From assembly GCA_001936135.1 (NCBI GenBank), contig CP012813.1, positions 496,001-560,000 of the forward strand: a stretch of 64,000 nt of DNA, given 5' to 3'. Made by a program: the position numbers and the translations under genes. The notes under the pieces were generated by a model. It made no database searches. It had not been told where the DNA came from and saw nothing but the letters and a program-made list of their open reading frames with translations. How positions within the stretch are numbered: position 1 is the first letter of the stretch; each line of letters begins with the position of its first letter. This document shows positions 39,381 through 47,406 of this stretch, piece by piece. Source of the DNA: Saccharomycopsis fibuligera x Saccharomycopsis cf. fibuligera (taxonomy: Eukaryota; Ascomycota; Saccharomycetes; Ascoideales; Saccharomycopsidaceae).

Positions 39381-39717
39381 TGCTGCTATGTATTTTTTCT
39401 ATTTTTTATTTGTGTGGTGTGCTGTGACAAAATTTTGAGCTGCCGTTATTTTTGTGATAATAGCTGTAATCAGATGGATGGCCTCGACACGTCCCTTCTG
39501 GTAATTTTCGTTGTGTTTTTGGCAGTGTTGTATTATTTTCGCGTAGAAGGTTCCACTGCAGCGGTGCAGAAAAATTGGAGAAGACTGGGGGGGGGGGGGG
39601 GCGATGGAAAAGAGCGAATTGAAAGAACTGACAAAATTGGTAGCTATAGTCACATTTACAATTGCAAGGGTGATATTGCAGTTATCGTTCATCAGCATAC
39701 ATAAAACTATTCATAAG
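39381..39717. other. Divergent promoter DFR1/POC4 with 15-nt poly(G) run
   Basis: Contains TCGCGT at 39539-39544, a match to the MluI-cell-cycle-box core WCGCGW, about 160 bp upstream of DFR1, and an uninterrupted run of 15 G at 39587-39601. An open frame upstream of POC4 reaches an ATG at 39604 but is not conserved-looking. Confidence 0.6.
39539..39544. promoter_or_regulatory. TCGCGT, MCB-like box of DFR1
   Basis: Matches WCGCGW, the core bound by MBF at G1/S genes. DFR1 supplies thymidylate synthesis, so periodic control fits. A single degenerate copy is weak evidence. Confidence 0.35.
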
Positions 39718-40298
39718 ATGAGCAAGACACAAACCGTTAACCAGGAAATAACTCCCAGCTTCATTGGTGACCCAATCAAGATTTCTTTGACGATACCCAC
39801 CGCAAAGCCTGTTCTTGACGGCAGAAACAAAGTTCCGATAACCGTACACTTGAGCAAAACTGGTGGAAATGCTAGATTTGGAGCTTATGTTTACTCCATC
39901 TATGATGTATGTATACTACTTTAACTCAAAGCATCATGAATAGCGCTTATTGCTTCCATATAATATAGGTTGATCAGTTCAATGGATTTATCACTGTTAA
40001 TGACAGTTCGCAGCATACGAAATTGACAATAAAGTTTACTAACTGATTTAAACAGTACAAGAAAAAAGTCCACTCACAACAAAACATTTACACCACGATA
40101 CTAAACAGCTCCAGCGAAGATCTTTTGGAATTTACTACAAGATTATCTAAAGTTATATCCACCAAATTTGCCTGTCCGAGCTACGTTAGCGTTAGCGGAA
40201 ATGTTGAATTGCAGGAATCGGTGGTTTACATTAAGAGCATTATTGATTTGATTGGCGAGAAGTTTGAAGAGCAGGACGAGAAGGATAAACATCAGTGA
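39718..40298 (+). CDS. POC4: Proteasome assembly chaperone Poc4/Pba4, two exons
   Basis: Half of the Pba3-Pba4 (Poc3-Poc4) heterodimer that helps assemble the 20S proteasome alpha ring. Exon 1 is 39718-39906 (63 codons from MSKTQTVNQEIT) and exon 2 is 40056-40298, giving 143 residues against 148 in S. cerevisiae. The intron starts GTATGT, has an exact TACTAAC at 40037-40043 and ends CAG at 40055. The splice joins GAYVYSIYD to YKKKVHSQQNIYTTIL in frame. The match to Poc4 is in the pattern: KVPITVHLSK early, then YSIYD, DLLEFTTRLSKVISTKFACPSYVSVSG and VYIKSIIDLIGEKFEE at the end. Unspliced RNA stops four codons after the exon end. It is divergent from DFR1. Identification is from remembered similarity and is moderate. 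Confidence 0.78.
39907..40055 (+). other. Intron of POC4 (149 nt)
   Basis: 5' site GTATGT, branch TACTAAC ending 12 nt before the AAACAG acceptor. Phase 0. It disrupts the coding frame if retained. Confidence 0.85.
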
Positions 40299-41018
40299 AG
40301 GACCTTTAATTGCTGGCTTTGAAGGGCAGTTCCATTCCGGTTATGCCAGGTATTAATTGCTAAAATTTTTGCTCTTCAATTCTATCTGACAATCGTGGCA
40401 GCGTAGGTGATACAGACTGCGTGTACTCGTGAAATATCCAAGCAGCTGCTATTACTCGATGGTAATGATTATGGTATCAGAACATTGACGCAATATCTCT
40501 TCAATATTGCCATTATTTTGAATTTAATTATAACCAGCATCTTAGGGCTGGCTACAGTTTAAGTTGTCCGCACTGACCACACATATTTATACATTTCGCT
40601 GCTGCTGAAGCAGTCTCTGTTGCTGCGGACATCTTACTCAGAGGTGGCTATTTAGCGAATGACAAAACTGTGTGCAACTTAGTATTATGGTATATAGGAC
40701 TAGACTTTTTGAATTTACGAACGGTTGCCATCACTTGAACATTTATTCTCCTAATTTGCAAATCCACGAGTCTGTCAATAATGATGGCTCGTGTTGCTGT
40801 GTACGTGCAAATCCAGATACCGCTGACGTGGGTCCATCGGTGAATTCCGAGACTCTTAAAACAAAAAAACTAAAAGTGCAATATATATGACAGAAAATAA
40901 AATAAAATAAAATAAAATAAAATAAAATCAAGATACTCCACAAAATGCACGATTTACTAGAAAATTTTTCATATATAATACCACATCCATAATACGCAAT
41001 TCTCCAATTACTCCAAAA
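40299..41018. other. Spacer between POC4 and the PRKRIP1-family gene
   Basis: No gene is supported; the 72-codon ORF at 40672-40890 lacks recognisable features. Seven tandem AAAAT pentamers lie at 40894-40928, about 90 bp upstream of the next start codon. Confidence 0.5.
40894..40928. repeat. AAAAT pentamer repeat, seven copies
   Basis: Perfect tandem pentamers in the core-promoter zone of the downstream gene. As nucleosome-disfavouring DNA it may aid promoter access, which is inferred. Confidence 0.85.
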
Positions 41019-41483
41019 ATGAACACAAACAAAGACAAATCACTAGATCAGCAAAGGCACCAAATTGAAAAACTCATGAAAAACCCCTCCAAACCAGTAG
41101 CGGCGCCCTTGAAGCCACCAGCGCCGACAATTGCAGCGCCGCCAGAATTCGACAAGAGACTTAAAGGGTCAGTTGCTGGTGCTGGGTCAGATGTGTTTTA
41201 CACTTATAGAGCAGCTAAGAAAAAAGAGGAGGCCAGATTGAGATTAATGGACGATGAAGTAGCTAAACTGAGGTCAAAAGAGGAGTTTGAGGCAAAGAAA
41301 TTGGAGTTGAAGAAAAAAGATGAGGCAAAGACCAGTAAGAATAGACTACGGAGGTTGAAGAAGAAGAAGGCCAAGGAGATGTTTGAGAAAGAAAAGGGAA
41401 AGGAGAAGGTAGCGGAAAAGGTAGAGGGCGTCTCCTCGAATCATGAAGGTTACGCTAAAGATGCTGATAAAGATGGCAAGTAA
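41019..41483 (+). CDS. PRKRIP1 / DUF1168 family protein, 154 residues
   Basis: Small, highly charged nuclear protein. The family signature is clear: GSVAGAGSDVFYTYRAAKKKEEARLRLMDDEV (residues 50-80), followed by EEFEAKKLELKKKDEAKTSKNRLRRLKKKKAKEMFEKEK. Human PRKRIP1 has the same order (GSGAGEFHVYR, then ERLKLMDEEA, then a Lys/Arg-rich KRAKRQKRK) and was found in late spliceosomes as a long helix bridging U2 snRNP and the core. A splicing role here is by homology. The first 50 residues are Pro/Lys-rich and the last 30 disordered. S. cerevisiae has no obvious member, which fits an intron-richer CUG-clade yeast. Confidence 0.82.
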   Translation: MNTNKDKSLDQQRHQIEKLMKNPSKPVAAPLKPPAPTIAAPPEFDKRLKGSVAGAGSDVFYTYRAAKKKEEARLRLMDDEVAKLRSKEEFEAKKLELKKKDEAKTSKNRLRRLKKKKAKEMFEKEKGKEKVAEKVEGVSSNHEGYAKDADKDGK

Positions 41484-42778
41484 CCAAGAAATTTAGGGTT
41501 AAAATTGAACATAAAGCGAAAGGTCAGCGATCTGGAAATCAAAAAGATAATCTGTTCTCTCTCTCTGAGAAACCCAGTATCCTGTATCCCTACCGTTCTT
41601 ACTTTGTCAAGTAGATGGATATCCACTGATGCCCCTCCCCATTTTTGAAAATTGCAATAGTCATAAGATATCGAGAGGCATAGCGTGCTGAGCGTGCTGA
41701 GCGTACTGAATGTTTAAATGCATCTTCAATTTCCTGGCATAAGCTGCCACCCCTTTTCGTCTACTTGAGTTGTAGTACGCCAGTGGTTGATTTAATCAAA
41801 TATGATTATATTATTGCTACTGTGCCTACCCACGCGGTTTCTTAGGAAAGAGGTCTGAATTTTGGCAAGTAGTAAATAGCGAGTAGCCAGGGAGCCAAAA
41901 TACAGCGGCACCCAGAAACGTGCGCAAGTATGTATGGTGAAAATAACTTAGCTTTAAGCCAGGAACACTGAAAATTCGCTGGATATATAACACTGAAATA
42001 ATAATATTAATAATAATAATAATAATAAGATTATTATTGTCGTGATAATGATCGGCAAGAAAAATACAAACAAACAAACAAACAAACAAACAAATAAGTA
42101 AATAAACAAGTCAGACTAACGGGAAAATTGGAAACAAAATGAGAAAATTAAAAATAGTAAGAAAGAACATGGGAAAAATTATAGCCTGTGGGATATACCG
42201 AATTAATGTTGAAAAAAAAAAAAAGATAGAAAAAACATATAGAAAAATACAAAGACAGCAACAAGCACAATAACCATGATCAAACGTAAAAATGACAATA
42301 ATTATAACCAGAAAAGATAGTGGAAAAGGTATATAAAAATGTGAAAGATAAAAGGGATAAAAATAGAAGATTTAGAATACGAAAAATGAGAAACCGGCGA
42401 ATCTTCAAGCCAGCAAGTGTAATAATACCTTGTTTTTTTATTTCTTGTGATGTGATAGAATCATCACAAGAAATAAGCAAACAGAGAGAACGACAATTTT
42501 GAGCAATTATATTGAGCGTATTGTCCAAAAAAAAAAAAAAAAAAAATAACATGAGGCAGCTAAAGTTCAATTGAGGCCAGCACGATAAAAGTGAAATTGA
42601 TAATGATGCCCAAATTAAGCACAAATATTGACTTATTTTCGCTTTCAGTAGCTATTCACTGCACAACGTCAACAGCTCAATAATGAAGTAGAGATCATAC
42701 ATGTGACAGTAAACATAGAAGGTTTGTCTAACCTCAACTCTTTCTTTTTTTTATTATTAGTATTATTTTTATTTCAAC
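41484..42778. other. 1.3-kb convergent spacer with simple repeats
   Basis: Contains GCGTGCTGA direct repeats at about 41682-41704, an AT-rich self-complementary TAATAAT/ATTATTA zone at about 42000-42037, seven CAAA units at 42067-42094 and poly(A) at 42528-42546. The 114-codon ORF at 42280-42624 is AT-rich and unsupported. Confidence 0.5.
42067..42094. repeat. CAAA tetramer repeat, seven copies
   Basis: Uninterrupted microsatellite in the convergent spacer. Confidence 0.85.
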
Positions 42779-43706
42779 CTAGCTCTTTGCATGAGTTTGT
42801 GGTGGAATTGAAGGAGCACTAGAACTTCCACTAGTACCGACATGATCAGCAGCCAGTGATGATCTCGGTGGCGGTCCTGCTGGTCTCAAATTATACAATT
42901 CGGTACCTTCCTCACTGCGGTTACTTCTTGGACTATAACTGTTGCTATTCACATTGCTGTTGTTGTTACTATTGCTCAAACTATTATTATTGATGTTGTT
43001 GTTTTGTTGACCGCCATAAAATGCAGGGAAGTCGTTATCGAAATTAGCAGCCTGGGGCGAATGGTAGGCATTACTTGGCTTGGACACCCCGTTTGTATTC
43101 GGTGTTGAATCAGGTATCACTGCTCTATTATCAAGGGCCTTATTTGGATGGAAAACCCCTTGGCTGTCATAGTATCCAGCATCATACGGTTGAGCGGATT
43201 CGCTGTACGGTGGCACATAAGTTGCATCTGAAGGCCCCGTGGAATTGATTGGCTGGTTGTATTGTCTTTGCGACTGATAGTATGATGGTGGGGTCATCCA
43301 AGATGTGCCTTTTATTGGCGCTTGCCCATTTCTTCCTCTTTTACGGTTGACGAATCTGGTCAACCCGAATAAAAATACGAGAAAGACAATAAAGAGAAGG
43401 AAAAGGATCCATCTTGCCCATGTCCAGTTGGAGTTGGAGTCGGTACAGTAGTACCAATTGCAGTAGTCTATAAAGCAGCTAGTCAGTAAAAATTAGTCCG
43501 TTCCTGAGTATTCGTTCATTTGGTCTGGCTTGGTTTGATGGCATGGCAAATAAAAATATCATGCCAAATCAATGAATGGTTGCCTGAAATAGGGGCAAAT
43601 CCAAACGGGATTACCCAAGTACCGAGCCGAAAGCGCCAAACGAAAAACAGTAATAACAAGATGAAAACATACCGTCTCTTTTATTGTAAGACGTTATATG
43701 GGGCAT
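42779..43706 (-). CDS. Rcr1/Rcr2-type membrane protein, two exons, 240 residues
   Basis: Single-span adaptor that influences chitin deposition and plasma-membrane protein sorting in S. cerevisiae (Rcr1 213, Rcr2 210 residues). Exon 1 is 43673-43706 (ATG at 43706, MPHITSYNKRD), exon 2 is 42779-43467. The 205-nt intron begins GTATGT and ends TATAG. The joined N-terminus reads YNKRDDYCNWYYC, then a membrane span at about 31-48 (WILFLLLFIVFLVFLFGL) and the juxtamembrane RKRGRNGQAPIKGTSWMTPPSYYQSQ, nearly identical in pattern to GQAPIRGTAWLTPPTY of Rcr2. PPSY is a Rsp5-type PY motif. VPPYSESAQPYDAGYYDSQGVFHPN also matches the family. The tail is Asn/Ser-rich. Without the small first exon the frame has no ATG before the membrane span. 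Confidence 0.88.
43468..43672 (-). other. Intron of the Rcr-like gene (205 nt)
   Basis: On the coding strand: GTATGT at 43672-43667, a TACTGAC branch-like word about 15 nt before the acceptor, and TAG at 43470-43468. It interrupts an Asp codon in phase 1. Confidence 0.82.
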
Positions 43707-44265
43707 AACTGATGTATTTGTGTGTATATGTGTATGTGTATGTGTATGTGTATGTATTTGAGTAGCAGTAAAGTGGAGGGAAAGTGATGAACTGGTGGGT
43801 GCGCTGGCGGTGTAAATTAATGAGTACTCCTATCCGCTAATTGCAATGGCAGTCCGTTCTACTTACTATCTTTATTTATTTATTTTATTTTATTTTTTTT
43901 TTTTTTTTTTCTTCTTTGTTTTATTTTATTTTATCCGCACTCTTGTTTTTTTTCTCAATTCAAACCAATACGCCACTCGCTTACAACTGCGCCACACACA
44001 CACATTCTGCCTGCTTGTCTTGCTGGGCGGTACTTTGCACCAGCCTCAGTCAGCTGACTGGTCATATGTCAGCTGACGCAAATATATAATGACATGTGAC
44101 AGTATACTTATGTAAGAGCTTAATAATGTCGCGCCAATATAACCTATAACAATAAGTAAAAGAAATATATGTTTATTACTATGAATCAGATATCACTGCT
44201 GTCTTGTGATCTCTAGTGCAGTATATACGTGTGTGTGTGTGTGTGTGTCAAAAAGGTAGCTTATT
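43707..44265. other. Spacer with TGTATG and GT microsatellites
   Basis: TGTATG hexamers lie at about 43728-43757 just upstream of the Rcr-like start codon. TTTTA/TTTTT runs lie at about 43865-43935, and ten GT units at 44229-44248 next to the ureohydrolase stop. No gene is seen. Confidence 0.5.
44229..44248. repeat. GT dinucleotide repeat, ten copies
   Basis: Perfect (GT)10, about 20 bp downstream of the ureohydrolase stop codon, so probably within its 3' UTR. Confidence 0.9.
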
Positions 44266-45888
44266 TCAGGAAAACTGACGGTACTTGAAGGCAGCCATTA
44301 AGCCCAAGAATGAATCAACAATTTGAGCAGCATTCAAACTAGTAGTTTCGCTGGGGTTGTCGTATGGAGGGGCGACCTCTACTAAATCAGCACCAACCAA
44401 GTTAATGCCTTCCAACCCATCAACGATATTCAACACTTCTCTGATTGTAAAGCCTCCTGGTTCTGCGGTCCCCGTAGCTGGTGCATATACTGGGTCAAGC
44501 ACATCAATGTCAAAAGTGATAAAAACTGGCACCTCAGGATCGACAACCTTGCCCTTGGTGGCATGGTATACTCTTTGCTTAATACGGTCAACAATTCCCT
44601 TGATGCCAATGTAGTCGATTTCTCTAGAGTATACGATTTGGAAGCCGCAATCCGCATCGTGTACCAAGTCATTGTCTGGGTCAATTAATGGGGCTCTGAT
44701 ACCAATATGCATTGAGCTGTTTTTGTCAATGTACCCCTTCTCAGCAGCATAGTGCAAAAACGTGCCGTGATTGAGCTCAAAATAGTTGGATCTAATGTCA
44801 CCGCCAATGACTTTTGGGTCCCAGCTGTCTATATGGCTGTCGAAATGGAGCACGGTGATTGGTTTGCCAAACGTCTCAAAGGCAGACTTGATGGTCAAGA
44901 GACTCACTGTATGGTCACCTCCAAGAGTAATAATTCTTGGTCTGTTGCCCCAGTGAGTGCTATCGTTGGGAATGCCGGTTTCGTTTTGTTGTCTTGGGGT
45001 GGAATACCTATGAATCAACCTTTGGCCACGATACAATTGGTTCAACGCGATTCTGTTATCAAACGGGGTCATTGGCACGTCGCCGCAGTCAACAACTTTC
45101 AAAGTGTCAAATACGTTCAAATTAGGCAAAAGGTCGCTCTCGTCGCCGCCATAGTACTTGTTCAAGAAGCCACGCACCGGTAGCACGCCAAACCCGAGTC
45201 TTTTGCTAGCCAATCTAATTGACCTTGGGCCGAATCTTGCCCCTGGTCTAAAGGATGTGCCGGTGTCGAATCCGGCCCCTACCACTGCCACGTCGAACTC
45301 ATACTTGTCGTTTCCCGCATGTTCGAGATGCTTAGCATTGAAACAGCTGAGCGGCTTGGTGTTGGCAAACGTGTTGAGTCCGCCAAAGAAGGAGAGCTCC
45401 TCGTAGAGGTCCTTGGTGTAGTCATTGTCTGGCAAATTGAGCTTGCTGTGCTTGAGCGAGTTCTTAACAATGAACTCTTGCATTTCTTTCTCGCTGTAGC
45501 GTTCTCCTTCGTCTCCGCCACTAACGAGATGTTTGTCGTTGACGGAGAGTGACTCTTGATCTTGTTGCTCGTCGTCCTGATGACCATTGTTGACGAATTG
45601 ACGATAGTCAGTAGACGGAGGCTGCAATTCCTGAGCATTTAGCAACTCGCTGGTTCTAGAGGTTTCGTAATCTCCATTGACAAGATCGCCATACAAGAGG
45701 TCCAAATAAGATATTGGATGGGTGTCCTTGGTGGTGTATCTGTTGGGCAGTGACGATTTTTGTCGCTGGTGGACAAGTTGTTGGGGCTGCTGTTGTTGTG
45801 AAGGTTGGTGATGGTCGTTATTGATAATGACGGCCAGGGCAGCAGACGCCGTGGCCATCAAGACGATGAACATTAGCTGGTGTTTCAT
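44266..45888 (-). CDS. Secretory ureohydrolase (agmatinase/guanidinobutyrase-like), 540 residues
   Basis: Binuclear manganese hydrolase that releases urea from a guanidino substrate. Metal-site motifs are intact: LGGDHTVSLL, LHFDSHIDSWDP, and FITFDIDVLDPVYAPATGTAEPGGF. The N-domain contains VAVVGAGFDTGTSFRPGARFGPRSIR, as in agmatinases. The ATG at 45888 starts a classic signal peptide (MKHQLMFIVLMATASAALA); the frame continues 12 codons upstream, but that form would bury the signal, so I chose the inner start. A Gln/Asp/Glu-rich pro-like region (residues 20-150) separates the signal from the enzyme. Fungal agmatinase-type enzymes with signal peptides are known. Location may be vacuole, cell wall or outside. 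Arginase is unlikely, given the agmatinase-type loop sequences. Confidence 0.85.
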   Translation of the reverse strand: MKHQLMFIVLMATASAALAVIINNDHHQPSQQQQPQQLVHQRQKSSLPNRYTTKDTHPISYLDLLYGDLVNGDYETSRTSELLNAQELQPPSTDYRQFVNNGHQDDEQQDQESLSVNDKHLVSGGDEGERYSEKEMQEFIVKNSLKHSKLNLPDNDYTKDLYEELSFFGGLNTFANTKPLSCFNAKHLEHAGNDKYEFDVAVVGAGFDTGTSFRPGARFGPRSIRLASKRLGFGVLPVRGFLNKYYGGDESDLLPNLNVFDTLKVVDCGDVPMTPFDNRIALNQLYRGQRLIHRYSTPRQQNETGIPNDSTHWGNRPRIITLGGDHTVSLLTIKSAFETFGKPITVLHFDSHIDSWDPKVIGGDIRSNYFELNHGTFLHYAAEKGYIDKNSSMHIGIRAPLIDPDNDLVHDADCGFQIVYSREIDYIGIKGIVDRIKQRVYHATKGKVVDPEVPVFITFDIDVLDPVYAPATGTAEPGGFTIREVLNIVDGLEGINLVGADLVEVAPPYDNPSETTSLNAAQIVDSFLGLMAAFKYRQFS

Positions 45889-46971
45889 GGCAAGGCTGAT
45901 GACAGGAATGCAGTCTTTTGACAATTGAGTGTTAATGAATGCTAAAGAGAGTGTGTGTGATCAACGCAGCGAGTGGATTTGTTTGACAGAGGAAGGAGAA
46001 AAAAAAAAAAAAATAAAAAAAAAATAAGCGCAATGGATGCTCGAGGCAGTCTGCTGTTTAAATACTAAAGTATAAACCAGAGATGTGTGTGTATCAATCT
46101 ATCAATCTGTCTATTAGGCTATCGGTGAAAAACCCCACTCTTCCTCCCCAAGGTAGTAGTAGTAGTAGCAGATCCCTAGCACAGCTCTATCAGAATAAGT
46201 TCCGTTGTTCAGACTCACGCAATTTCGCCTCGGTTTCCCTTTTCATCGAGTACGCCGATTGCCATTTTGGCTCGGGCGCTATCGACCCCATCGCAATACT
46301 TGACTATTTCATTCCATTTCATTTCATTTTCTCTGCCCTGCTTTGCTTTGCTTCCAGTCTGAGCCCGCCGGCGCAGTTTTCCCGCGGAAACTGTTTGTAC
46401 TCGTAAAGCGCGGCATAGCCAAAAATATGGATATTGCAACTCTTAACCACTAGGGTTTGCACCAGGGAGGGCACATTTATTCCATCAGACAGCGTGATGC
46501 TGAACAACCAACGTTACGCAAATGCGGAGAGACGAGGCTACAAAACAAATGATTCGAATTGATTGTTAGATTAAGTTGATTGTTAGATTAAGTTATTAGT
46601 AAAGGCAAAAAAGGAAGAAAGTGTTGGAAGAGAAAAAAAAATTAAGAGAAAAAGGGAAAAAATTAAAACAAAAGCAAACTGTATAGAAAGTAGTAGTAAA
46701 GTAGTCAATAACCAAGATACCAGAGCACAAAAAAAATAAAAAAAAAAAAAAACTAGTAAACAACGACAATTGATAGAAAGAAAACATACACACACACACA
46801 CACACACAGAGAGAGTGTGTGTGTGTGCGCGTGAGAGAGAGAATACCCCCCATTGATTGTTCAAATCAGATCAAATCAGACTTGGTCCGAGTTCATTAGA
46901 TCTTCTATTTTATTTTCTTTATTTATTTATTCATTCATTTCCAGTGCAGCAAAAGCCAGCAGCACGCAATT
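45889..46971. other. Ureohydrolase promoter and RSN1 3' flank
   Basis: Contains poly(A) at 45999-46025, a GTA run at about 46153-46167, duplicated TTGATTGTTAGATTAAG at about 46559-46591, and the CA/GA/GT hairpin listed separately. The 107-codon ORF at 46083-46406 is unsupported. Confidence 0.5.
46797..46827. repeat. CA/GT hairpin with GA loop
   Basis: An alternating CA tract (46788-46808) is followed by GAGAGAG and a GT tract (46816-46827). The arms pair perfectly for 12 bp. It lies in the presumed 3' UTR of RSN1 and can form a cruciform or RNA hairpin. Confidence 0.75.
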
Positions 46972-47367
46972 TTAAACCTTGATTGCCTCCTCGTAGTCCG
47001 GTGGAGGCCCGGTGAATGTGACTTTTCCCTTCTCGTCAAAGTCAGTATTCTCGTCGCTGACAAGCAACCCTTTGCTCTTGCCAATCAACTCCCTGCTCAA
47101 GCCCAACTTGTCCTTAGGGATCCAGAAAGTAGGCTCGGCATCCTTAACGGCAGGGTGCAAGTACTGGTGTTCCTGGTACTGTGCGTCGGTGTAAACCACC
47201 GGCTCGTTGAGGAAGATTGGCAAGTGTTTGCGGACCTCGTGGAACGAAAGGTGCACGGTTGGCTGGAAGAAGCGTTTGAGGGCGCCTGCGGAAGGAGTGC
47301 GGTTTGCTGGGACGTCGCTGGCGGTGCCCACTTGAGTTGGGCGGGCCACGCCCGACTTGCTATTGCT

Positions 47368-47406
<39 letters not shown>

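Noticed and set aside
39604-39717. 38-codon upstream extension of the POC4 reading frame with ATG
   Set aside because: Would add a hydrophobic segment (FTIARVILQLSFISI) not seen in this cytosolic chaperone family; the inner ATG at 39718 gives the family length.
46083-46406. 107-codon ORF upstream of the ureohydrolase
   Set aside because: No conserved features; lies in a promoter with simple repeats.
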